NCBI GenBank assembly: GCA_030789695.1
Contig: CM061134.1
Coordinates: 65,733,481-65,797,480 of the forward strand
DNA: 64,000 bases
Reading direction: 5' to 3'
DNA from: Scilla litardierei
Lineage: Eukaryota; Streptophyta; Magnoliopsida; Asparagales; Asparagaceae
Positions 10,641-20,298 of the stretch are shown one piece after another (within the stretch, counting starts at the first letter, position 1; the number at the start of each line of letters is the position of its first letter). The notes under the pieces were generated by a model. That model saw only the letters and a list, made by a program, of their open reading frames with translations, was not told the DNA's origin and searched no databases. A program made the position numbers and the translations under genes.

Positions 10641-11302
10641 TCTATTATACATTTGACAGTGTTTTTTGAATTCTAGGGCTGACTAGGACAAGATAAAGAG
10701 CGGCTGAGATTTGATGTTGGTAAATCAATGGTTGAGATTGGATTTTGTGAAATTTTTTTGGGGAAAGTGCCTTGGAAACACAAACTTTGAAATTAGAAGT
10801 GCCTTGGGAAAGAGTGTGGAAATTAAATTTAGGGGGAAACATGCATTGGGAAGGATTGTGGAGATTAAATTTGGGGGGAAGTGCCTTGGAAACCTAAACT
10901 TTGAAATTAATAGTGCATTGGGAAAGATTGTGGAGAATCATGATCCATTAAATTAAATAAAATAAAAAATTTAGCGTAAAACAATTTAGCGGAACAACAA
11001 ATTAACGTAAAAATACCCTTATGTTGGTTTTTCCGTCGCCCGCGCCGAAGGCGCCCCGTTAAATTTTTTTACAAAGATTTGTTGTTCTGCGCCAAAGGCG
11101 CGGACGTCAAATTTGTTGTTCGACAACGAATTTGTTGTTCCACACCAAAGACGCACACGCCGAAGGTGCCCGTGCCGCTAAATATTTTTACGATAATGTA
11201 TTGTTCTATTAAATTTTGGCTGTGTAAATAATTTTTCGGGGAACAAAGATTTCGCGGGGGAAATGCTAAATGAACCGTGCCCGCGGGCACGGGTTATGAC
11301 TA

Positions 11303-11303
<1 letters not shown>
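10641..11303 (+). mobile_element. Short non-autonomous Helitron B
   Basis: It starts 5'-TCTATTATACATTTGACAG directly after an A, and ends with the CCGTGCCC/GGGCACGG hairpin, GTTATGA and CTAG directly before a T. Both termini and the A/T target fit Helitrons. The 663-bp body is noncoding, with repeated blocks (GTGCCTTGGAAAC, AAACTTTGAAATTA, GATTGTGGAGA) and several GCGCCGAAGGCGC-type short palindromes. Confidence 0.85.

Positions 11304-11345
<42 letters not shown>
11304..11345. repeat. (AT)n microsatellite
   Basis: TA dinucleotide tract between the Helitron B 3' end and MITE M2. Confidence 0.95.
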
Positions 11346-11348
<3 letters not shown>

Positions 11349-11509
11349 ATTAATGGGTATCATACGCCATATGAGAGTTTCTCTCATACTCCCTCTCACA
11401 TAAAGCACCCAAGTACAAGCCCACATGGGCTTGTACTTGATTGTACTTGGGTGCTTTATGTGAGAAAGCGTATGAGAGAAGCTCTCATATGGCGTATGAT
11501 AGCCATTAT

Positions 11510-11513
<4 letters not shown>
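11346..11513. mobile_element. Palindromic MITE M2
   Basis: A 168-bp unit whose halves are inverted copies. ATCATACGCCATATGAGAG opens it and its complement closes it, and ACTTGGGTGCTTTATGTGAG pairs with its complement near the centre. It is flanked by (AT)n on both sides and is noncoding. Confidence 0.8.

Positions 11514-11552
<39 letters not shown>
11514..11552. repeat. (AT)n microsatellite
   Basis: TA dinucleotide tract between MITEs M2 and M3. Confidence 0.95.
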
Positions 11553-11554
<2 letters not shown>

Positions 11555-11943
11555 TTGACTAGGATCCATTCGGATGGATCAAACATGCGGATCCATCTAA
11601 GTGGAATTTAAAGCTAGACAATGTAAATAGAAAATCCGACCGTTGGATGTCATCTAACATGTCTAAACTAGCTCCAAACAAAATTTCAACTAATTTGGAC
11701 ATGTTTTGCCCATGCATCAAGTGGTTGCAAAATCGATGTTTTTGAATAGTTATAAAATCGGCTAATTTTGCTACCACTTGATGCATGGGCAAAACATGTC
11801 CAAATTAGTTGAAATTTGGTTTGGAGCTAGTTTAGACATGTTAGATGACATCCAACGGTCGGATTTTCTATTTACATTGTCTAGCTTTAAATTCCACTTG
11901 GATGGATCCGCATGTTTGATCCATCCGAATGGATCCTAGTCAA

Positions 11944-11945
<2 letters not shown>
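11553..11945. mobile_element. Palindromic MITE M3
   Basis: A 393-bp unit starting GGTTGACTAGGATCCATTC and ending with its complement. The arms are nearly identical up to a centre around 11745. It is noncoding and lies in (AT)n. Confidence 0.85.

Positions 11946-11991
<46 letters not shown>
11946..11991. repeat. (AT)n microsatellite
   Basis: TA dinucleotide tract between MITE M3 and the 3' end of Helitron C. Confidence 0.95.
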
Positions 11992-12700
11992 CTAGTCATA
12001 ACCCGTGCCCGTGGGCACGGTTCATTTAAGATTTCCCCGCGAAATCTTTGCTCTCCGAAAAATTATTTCCACAGCCAAAATTTTACAGAACAATAAATTA
12101 GCGTAAAAATATTTAGCGGCACGGGCACCTTTGGCGCGGAACAACAAATTCGGGTTAGGCGCCTTTGGCGCGGAACAACAAATTCGACGTCGAACAACAA
12201 ATTTGGAACACCAAATTATCATTAAAAAATTTAGCGGGCGCCTGGCGCCTTCGGCGCGGAACAACAAACCCCAGGGGTTTTTACGCTAATTTGTTGTTCC
12301 GCTAAATTGTTTTACGTTACATTTTTTATTTTTTAATTTAATGGATCATGCTTATCCACAATATTTCTCAATGCACTTTTAATTTTAAAGTTTAGGTTCC
12401 CAATGCACTTTTTCCCCAAATTTAATCTTCACAATCTTTTCCAATGCACTTCAAATTCCAAAGTTTATGTTCTCAAGGCATTTTCCCCCAAATTTAATCT
12501 CCATAATCTTTCCCAAGACACTTCTAATTTCAAAGTTTTGGTTCCCAAGACACTTTTCCAACCAAAATTTAAGTTTTTCCTCTAAAATTTTCATAAAATC
12601 CAATCTCAACCATTGATTTACAAAGATCAAATCTCAGCCACTCTTTATCTTGTCCTAGTCAGCCCTAGAATTCAAAAAACGTTGTCAAATGTATAATAGA
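11992..12700 (-). mobile_element. Short non-autonomous Helitron C (opposite strand)
   Basis: On the minus strand it begins TCTATTATACATTTGACAA at 12700 and ends with the GTGCCC/GGGCAC hairpin and CTAG at 11992, flanked by A and T. It is homologous to Helitron B over most of its length but has extra GGCGCCTTTGGCGCGG-type palindromes at 12120-12270. It is noncoding. B and C lie tail to tail around the two MITEs. Confidence 0.85.
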
Positions 12701-12758
12701 TATATAGAGGAAAAAGTGGATCTAAGGTGCCTCCTTAGATGAAAAATTATTCTCATGG

Positions 12759-12793
<35 letters not shown>
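12701..12793. repeat. Spacer with M1-like fragment and (TA)n
   Basis: 12714-12745 contains a CCTCCTTAGATGAAA phrase resembling the end of MITE M1. A (TA)n tract follows. The 19-mer at 12742-12760 (AAAAATTATTCTCATGGTT) recurs at 13266-13284, beyond the next palindrome. Confidence 0.6.
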
Positions 12794-12797
<4 letters not shown>

Positions 12798-13196
12798 AAA
12801 ATGGAGAAGAGCTGACAGCGCTGGAAATTTTTCCAGCGCTGTCCGCATTTTGGGCGAGATAAAAGTATTTTTTTTTGAAATATTTTTTTGCAGTAGTTAG
12901 ATATACGTGTTAGGAAGCTCCCCACAAAATTTCAGCTCGATCCGACACCGTTTGAGCCTCCGTTCATCGATTTCAAAAACGTTACGCAAAACTGTGGACA
13001 TCTTTGCGTAACGTTTTTGAAATCGATGAACGGAGGCTCAAACGGTGTCGGATTGACCTGAAATTTTGTGGGGAGCTTCCTAAGACGTATATCTAACTAC
13101 TGCAAAAAAAAAATTTCAAAAAAAATATTTTTATCTCGTCCAAAATGCGGACATCGCTGGAAAAATTTCCATCGCTGTCAGCATTGGCCCATTAAC

Positions 13197-13200
<4 letters not shown>
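12794..13200. mobile_element. Palindromic MITE M4
   Basis: The arms are inverted copies: GCTGACAGCGCTGGAAA pairs with its near-complement at about 13160-13183, and GAACGGAGGCTCAAACGG with its complement. The centre is near 12990. The unit is noncoding and bounded by (TA)n at both sides (12761-12793 and 13201-13256). Confidence 0.75.
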
Positions 13201-13261
<61 letters not shown>

Positions 13262-13284
13262 AACTAAAAATTATTCTCATGGTT

Positions 13285-15985
13285 CATTTTCTACACATGT
13301 TTTAATTAAAAATCATATATTGAAAGACAACAGTATGTACAAGAATCAATGCCACTAGCTAGAGTTAACACAATAATTAGTATGTTTCAGTTATATGAAG
13401 GCTTCTAAAAATTTTGCTTTAATATTTAAGCCTCTTATTTTGTTTCGCTTTAGGTCTCCTTTACGCTTGAACCGGCCCTGCATGGGTACCTTCAAATATA
13501 TAACTAAATCCATATTTGAAGGATCATAGGATTAGATCAATGGATTAATCATTCTTACTAAGCAAAGCAGAACACTCTCTTTCTCATATTCTTTTCTACA
13601 GTTCACCATCAAGCTAATGCACAAGTCTTCACACCACAGAAAAGATCACACTACAAAGCAGATAACCTTACAAAATTATGTTTCCCAAAAAAACTAAAAT
13701 CATTTCTAATGCCATAATGTAATACTTTCTTGTCATGCAGTAATGCCATTGTCTTCCTTTTATGCGCATTTAGAGTTTTGTGAGCATGCGAGTATTAATT
13801 CAAACTAAACTACTATAATCTGCTGCAAAAAGTATTACATTCTATCCGCTGCTGATTTATTCATAATGGGCGAAGATGAGTCCAGGGATGTTCATAATGT
13901 TGGGATCCTTGAGATGTATATGAAAGCTTCAAGAAATAGATTATATTTTTCAAAGTCTACAGTGTCTTTCTCCTTGGGGGAGAGAATCCTCAGAATCTAG
14001 ACTGGACAAAATCTACACAATGACACCAAAGATTGGTTCCAGACTGAGGGGCAACAATATTGCTGCTCAAAATTTTAATATAATCCTAAGATAGATTGAG
14101 CTTGTGGCAGGGTTAACAACCCATGGTGACTGAACCAATGCTAACAAGGGGGAGTAAACTATAAACATGAGATGTTCATGATCAAGTAAATACTCAAAAT
14201 AAAATGCAAAAGTACCTGAGATGTACTACAATACGCACAGAAGGAAGATTAATTGAACATTCTCAATTATAACATGAAATTGAACATTCTCGGTTATAAC
14301 CTGAAATTGTTAGTAACTAAAATTGAACATTATCAGGTACTACAATTTCAATGGAACATTCTCGGTTATAATAATTTCACAGGTACTATTGCATTTTATT
14401 TTGAGTTATAACATGATAACATGAGATCTTCCTTCTAAGCTATAACATGATAACAATTTCACGGTATGATTAATTGAACATTCCACAATATGCACCGTCA
14501 TGACAGAGGTTTATTTTATGGTTGTATAATTTATGTATCATTGCAAGATTAGAGACAAACAAAGAGTTATCTAATCCTAGAGTTTAATGCAAGAGAAATA
14601 ACTAGCTGATTCGCATAAAGGTTAATTTATAGCCCAGATGTACTACAAGATTACATGCAAACACCGCAATTGAACAAGAAACCCATCATACTGCAATGAG
14701 GAATTTATAATCCAGGAAAAATAATTGGTCTTAATATTTCCGGACAACGATGTATGTAGCCCTAGAATTTATATTCAAGATGGAATCATGAAGCATAATC
14801 ATATGGTGTTAGTTCAGAAAACTGCTCAAGGTTGGGGACTGCTCAAAGCACACATACAATTACTGCTCCTCTCAAAGTCTTAAGCCTTTGGGTAAAATGA
14901 TTATTTGATACAAGGAAACATAGTCTATTTGATACAAGGAAACATAGTCACCTTTCCATTTGGGATCCAATCGAATATTTGATCTCATGCAATGGACCTC
15001 GACTTTGCCCACTATATATACAGTGATACATTAAATGCAAGAGCAAAATGAAGAACAATGACAATCAGTTCCAAAAGAATAATTGGGAAAAGAGTTTACA
15101 GATATCAGATACAAACATTAAGCTCTCTTATAAAGTCCATGGATATTATATATAATATTTTATCCCCAGAATCACTGGTGCTTTACTTCATTGCATCAGT
15201 TTGATTAAAATAGATGAAGTCTGTTCAAAGATTCTATAAACATGACATTCTACATCAAAATAAAAATTACGCAAAACTCAAATCAATTCCATCATGAAGG
15301 GGCTTTTGGCATAAATATAAAACTCTTTAAATTATGTGTGTGAAGAATAATTGGTATCACAAGACATATGAGATCTCTCTTCAAGCATGATGATTATATT
15401 GGCCATCACATAGTTCTTTAAAGATTGTGAAGCTACCCAATGAAGAGAAAAAAACATGACAAGAAATTAAGAACTCCTCCAATTAAACATGAAAATAGTT
15501 ATTAAAATCAAGAATGATTTATTTCCTAGAGAACTTACTCGGATCTGTCTATAAACTCATATAAAATTATATGACTCATAAATTAATTAAATACCCACTT
15601 GAACTGATAAAACTTTGAATAAAAGATGACTTTTAACCATATTGCAATGCAACGTACAAAAGTTGTATCTTTTAGCTACAGATGGAAGAACCCCAGATGA
15701 AACCTAGATCATTTAATAACAAAAGGAAAGAAGAATTTAATAAGAATCAAAATTATAAATACCAAAATGTTATCCTGGTAAAAATTCCTCATTGAAACAT
15801 CACCATTTAAAAAATGGGAATTCTAAAACCAGTCCAATCACAGCTTGACTTCAAGTGACTTATTAAATGGGAATTCTTCATTGATACTAGATGATTTGTT
15901 GTTATATGAAATAATATAAAAAACAATATATACCTGATAAATTTGTCTTATACTTCTGTTACAGATTCACTAAGCAGTTTGCTAA
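13285..15985. other. AT-rich unassigned region
   Basis: I see no convincing protein, RNA gene or element terminus in this 2.7-kb stretch. At 14240-14490 a GAACATTCTCGGTTATAA-type unit recurs about four times with variation, mixed with ATAACATGATAACA phrases. A short plus-strand frame at 13867-13999 is open but has no recognised family. It could be old intron or decayed element DNA. Confidence 0.4.
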
Positions 15986-16375
15986 CACTGGTGGAAAAAG
16001 GGTCTTCAGCCACGGAAATTTGGCCACGGCCAAATCCGTGGCTGATAGTAGGCTATCAGCCATGGATTTGTCCGTGGCCAAATTTTCGTGGCCGGGAAAA
16101 AAATTGGCCCACGGAGTATTGCCCGCGGACATTTCCGTGGGCGTTAGTTGACCTTCAGCCATGGCATTGTCCGTGTCTGATAACTATCAGCCATGGAAAA
16201 GTGGTGAAGAAATATACTGTGGCTGTTACGTATTAGCCATGGATATTTTCGTGGCCAATAATAGTAACGACCTCAGATAAGTCCATGGCTAAAAGTCTGT
16301 TGCCAGTAAAATTTTTTTACCCAAATTGGGGGATACCGCGCCCCCAATGTGGGTAAAAAATCGAACACTTTCTAG
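15986..16375 (+). mobile_element. CACTA transposon terminus with subterminal repeats
   Basis: The end CACTGGTGGAAAAAGGG is a CACTA-type terminal inverted repeat, preceded by TAA (possible 3-bp target copy). The next ~300 bp contain many AGCCATGGA / TCCGTGGC units in both orientations, the usual subterminal transposase-binding repeats. The opposite end and any transposase are not visible, so this is a truncated or interrupted copy reading to the right. Confidence 0.75.
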
Positions 16376-16726
16376 TTTTCATCCGCCGAGAGAGAGACAG
16401 AGAGAGAGAGGGACGACGAAGGAGCCGACGACGACTATGAATAAGGAGCCGACGACGACGCCAGCCGCCGTGTAAGGTACGCTTTTCGTCCTAATTTCTC
16501 TAGAATGTGCGGAGGGGGCGTCGGAGGTGGCGTCGGCCCCCCGTCGTTGCCCCAGCTCCCCTCGCCTCCTTCTGAACTGAAGGAGGAGAGCAGGAGCTGG
16601 GGCGACGGCGGTTACGGACGCCCCCTCCAACCCCTCTCTCTCCTACTCCCCCAATCCCGGACCCGACCCCCCTCCGACCCATCCCTCACCGGCGCCCCCC
16701 CCCCGAGAAATGTGTAAATTGTTATG
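16376..16726. other. GC-rich CACTA-proximal segment
   Basis: (GA)n-rich, then CCG/GGC-rich sequence resembling a 5' UTR. The two open frames across it come from base composition; no domain is recognised. Confidence 0.4.
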
Positions 16727-16935
16727 GTTAGGGTTTGGGATACGGTTACGGATAGGGTTAGGGTTAGGGTTAGGGATACGGTTAGGGTTAGGGTTAGGGT
16801 TAGGGTTAGGGTTAGGGTGTGGGTTAGGGTTAGGGTTAGGGTTAGGGTTGAGTATAGGGAAGGGGTTGGGGCTAGGTTTAGGGTATGTGAAGGGGTTTGT
16901 TTTAGGGTGAGGGTTTAAGGTAGGTGGTTCGGTTT
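16727..16935. repeat. Degenerate TTAGGG (telomere-like) array
   Basis: The tract is built mostly of 6-bp GGGTTA units, perfect for several repeats at a time, with interruptions such as GGATACGG and GGTGTGG. The period is six bases rather than the seven of the usual plant TTTAGGG telomere. The array ends ~30 bp before the truncated Copia-0 sequence. Confidence 0.85.
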
Positions 16936-16965
16936 AGGTGTTGGGGGTAGGGTATGGTTTAAAAA

Positions 16966-18486
16966 CCGGTCTGTGATTTCTCGGTATGTGGATCAGACCT
17001 ATAACCTGCATCTGTATAACCAATCAAAGTGGAAGATCCACCTTTTGGGAAGTATAATAACAGGTCAACTGACCCTTGGAGGTAGCGCAGAAGCTACTTT
17101 ACTCCGTTCCAGTGGCGCTTTGTGGGCGCTGAACTGTATCTAGCTAGTGGGTTGACTGCGAACACTATGTTGAGACGCGTGCAGTTTGCCAGATATAGTA
17201 GTGCTCCAATGGCACTAAGGTAAGATACTTCAGGACTTAATGTTTCATCTCCCTCTTCCAATGGCCAGAAAGGGTCCTTATGTACATCCAAAAAATCTAA
17301 CGACCATTGGTGTACTTAGAGGATGGCTCGTAATTTCCTTGTGTATGTGGACTGGTGTAACAGGATTCCTCCACTAAGGTGTTCTATCTATAAGCCAAGA
17401 CAATATTTAGTCTTGCCTAGGTCTTTCATTTCAAACGATAGTTTGAGGCTTGCAGATATATCATCAATCTCTGCAGGAGATCCGATGAGTTTTAAGTCGT
17501 CTACATAGACGGCTATTAATACGAATCTTGTTCCCGTGGTTTTAATGAAAATACACCGGCAGACTTCATTATTGGTGAAACCTTATTGAACAAGGAATTC
17601 ACTCAGTCTGTTATACCACATTTTTTCCGATTGATTATGATCATACAATTATCTTTGAAGTTTAACAGAATCGACGTCCCGAGGTCTATCTTTTATTTCT
17701 GTTGGTATTTTGAAACCATCTAGAAGTTTCATATAGATATCTTTATCTATATTGCCATATAGCTATGCAGGAACAACGTCCACGAGCTGCATTTCTAGGC
17801 CTTCTATCGATGTTAAACTTATAATGAATCGGAATGTGATCACATCCATAACCAGGGAATATGTATCTTTATAATCTATCCCTGGTCGTTGGGAAAATCC
17901 CTGAGCTACAAGCCGTGCTTTGTAGCGTATGATCTGATTATTCTCATTTCTTTTCCTTACGAATACTTACTTGTATCCCACAGGTTTTACACCTCTTGGT
18001 GTCTGGACTACTTGTCCAATGACTTTGCTTTTTCAAAAGTGAGTCTAGCTCTACTACTATTGCTTTGTTCCACTTTGGCCAATCATCTCCGCGTTTGCAT
18101 TCAGCTAGAGATCGTGGATCGATATCATCGTCGCATTGAGCAACGTGAACAGCAATATTGAATGTGAAGTCATCGATGATGGTGCCTTTTCTGTCCAGTA
18201 CCTCCCCAGTACGTACGAAATTTAATGATTTTTGTCCTGTATTGTCCTCTTTAGGGGACTGAAGGAGGGGAGAGGTTATTAGTCTGAGCTCAGCATCCTG
18301 TGGTGTGATATTCTTTATTTCTCCAGGTAGTTTCCTCTTGCGAGGGAATTTATCCTTGGAGCCAGGCGGGCGTCCTTTTTTTATTTGAGGTATGGCTGAT
18401 TCTGCTGCCGGTGGATTGCACCCATCTTTGGAGATGTCAATCCTAGCTGGCGTATTGGCAGCAAGGACATGTGATCTGATAATCAT
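16966..18486 (-). pseudogene. Copia-0, 3' half: decayed pol (linker, RT, start of RNase H)
   Basis: On the minus strand, 18486-17944 is open and encodes the linker between integrase and reverse transcriptase (ANTPARIDI, RKRKLPGEIKNITPQDAEL, CDDDIDPRSLAECKRGDDWP). Further on, an AVYVDDLKLIG reverse-transcriptase active site is readable near 17512-17480. 17291-17094 encodes the RT-RNase H connection (YLSAIGALLYLANCTR, ARYSSAPTKRHWNG). A shifted frame then gives IGYTDAGYRSDPHTEKSQTG of RNase H, ending at about 16968. Multiple frameshifts and stops make it non-functional. It is the continuation of the fragment at 50844-52712, split by Copia-1. Confidence 0.85.
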
Positions 18487-18849
18487 CTGGTTATCAGTGA
18501 ATGGATGACACTAAAAGTTGATCCCAATTATACCTAAGCTGTTATACCTAAGCTTATTATGAAGATCTACTTGCAATGGATGACACTAAAGTTAATTGAA
18601 GGCAAATGACATGGATTGGGTGATTGTAGATGATGATTGAAGCTCCATGAAGTCTTCAAGCTCATACGATGGATAGAAGAGAGAATTCGTCAATGTAATT
18701 TTCTTTTATCTCTTCTAGTATGTAGCTTAGAAGTAGAACATTGATGGAGCACTCACACACATCTTCTTTTCAGTCTTAGGACATCATTAGATCATTTGTC
18801 CTTTGACCCCAATTCATTTCTTTAGTGATTGTGCTTGGATTGTTTATAA

Positions 18850-19500
18850 CAGTCGACTGCTGAACGTTTTACAGCCGTCTGTCTCAAAAACAGTTGACTG
18901 TGTTTTGTTCTACAGTCGCTTGTTATGCACAAACTTTTACAATCTAGTTTTGGGCTTTTCTATTTATTTCACACAGGCTACTGATGCACGATTAACAGGC
19001 GCCTGTCCAAGTGACAGTCGACTGTGTTTTGTAAATCAGTGCATGTCTATCTTCTGCCCAAACTTTGTTGAACTGACTTTTACGGCCAGTCGACTAATGT
19101 TGAATATACAGTCGACTGTCCCTTGGATCAGTCGTCTGTGTATGCTGCAACAGTCGTCTGTCTGTGAGCCAATTTATTGACTAAGCTCTCTGGAAATTCT
19201 CCGGGTATTTGACAGTCGTCTGTATAAGGATTTACAGTCGACTGTTCTGATTAACAGTCGACTTTATTAACTGCATCAGTCGTCTGTCCTGTTATCTCAC
19301 ATGATTTCCAGATTTCATTCAACTTATCCATCTCTCGGCCAATCGCCTGTAGAAGGATTTACAGTCGCCTGTTGGTTCAACAGTCGACTGTCTTTGATTC
19401 ATCAGTCGACTGTCCACGTGATAAGTTACCGTTATGAATTCTTACCTACCCATGCTGATTGTGCAACAGTCGACTGTGGTTTCTTCAATAGTCGACCGTC
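18850..19500 (+). promoter_or_regulatory. Array of ~21 CAGTCGACTG-type palindromes in U3 (Copia-1 5' LTR)
   Basis: Perfect CAGTCGACTG alternates with CAGTCGTCTG and CAGTCGCCTG, usually preceded by A and followed by T, at irregular intervals of about 20-60 bp. In this array the left half CAGTCG is nearly fixed and the right half varies. Each perfect site has a central CpG and outer CAG/CTG (CHG) sites. The last copy ends 85 bp before the TATA box. The 3' LTR (49443-50069) and Copia-3 (56567-57221) carry equivalent arrays. Confidence 0.9.
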
Positions 19501-19584
19501 GCGAGTTCAGTTTCTATTCGTTCAGAATTTTCTCACGGATTCCAAAAGTGTTTTTGCCTAAACTGTTTTGTGGATTTGAAAACT

Positions 19585-19590
19585 TATAAA
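19585..19590 (+). promoter_or_regulatory. TATA box of Copia-1 5' LTR
   Basis: TATAAA in the context CTTATAAATGTGG. The related LTRs read CTATAAATGGGG (50157) and CTATAAATAGAG (57306). It places the U3/R border about 30 bp downstream. Confidence 0.65.
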
Positions 19591-20272
19591 TGTGGCTTCT
19601 AATGTTCCATTGAATGGTTAACTAAGCTATTGTAAAATATCTTAAGCTTTCATTTCTAAAGTTTAAAGCTCTCATATCCAAAGCCCTAAGAATTCCAAAT
19701 CTTTGATCTCTTACTCTCCAACCTAGAACCAAAGAGTGATCCTCTAGGTATTTGGTGCAGTCAAGAGAAATGGCTTTCTCCTCTCTTCCAAGAGAGTCTT
19801 CAACACACATCACACTTCTCCTTCAAGTTCTACTTCAAGGCATAGGTGATTGTAAGTGTTGCTTTCATAATTTCATTACTTTTGTAATATGAATTTGCTC
19901 TCGGGTTGTGAGAGCGATTTGCTTACTCCCAAGTTGTGGGAGTCAAGGACATCGATTGTATTTTGATTTCACTTGTAGGGTTACTACAAGTGGGGTTTAA
20001 GGAAACCTCAAGTTAGGGTTCTAACTAGAGTATCCGGAGGTATCCGGGTGGAAGGGACGTAGGATTACCGGGAACAAGTCGGGAAGTGACTTGGGTAATC
20101 CGAAACCTAGAAACATAATTATGTTTGCATTTGTTTCTTATTTGGGTTTAATTCTAATTCTGCACTATTTTGTTGGTTAGCATTTTAATTTGGTGTAACT
20201 ATCGTTTTAAATTGCTTAAACACTATTCAACCCCACTTCTAGTGTTTTCTCCATAGACAGGACCCTTACAAT

Positions 20273-20284
20273 TGGTATCAGAGC
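20273..20284 (+). other. Primer-binding site, initiator tRNA-Met type
   Basis: TGGTATCAGAGC lies two bases after the LTR terminal CA. It is complementary to the 3' end of plant initiator tRNA-Met, the usual copia primer. Confidence 0.9.
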
Positions 20285-20298
20285 GTAAGGTTTTAGCT

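Larger units (their letters stand above)
18497..20270 (+). repeat. Copia-1 5' LTR (5' edge rearranged)
   Basis: Matches the 3' LTR (49048-50843) from about 18544 to the terminal CCTTACA. The first ~95 bases of the LTR (TGTTGAGTATTGG…) are missing and replaced by a scrambled piece in which an LTR phrase (ATGGATGACACTAAAAGTTGAT) appears out of place at 18504. The promoter, R and U5 parts are intact. Confidence 0.9.

Noticed and set aside
16710..16918. Plus-strand frames of alternating Leu-Gly or Arg-Val
   Set aside because: Direct translation of the TTAGGG array.
18850..19500. CRISPR-like array of short repeats
   Set aside because: Repeats are 10-12 bp, degenerate and irregularly spaced inside an LTR of a plant retroelement.
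20273..20284. tRNA gene fragments at PBS sites
   Set aside because: Only the 3'-end complement of a tRNA is present, as expected for primer-binding sites.
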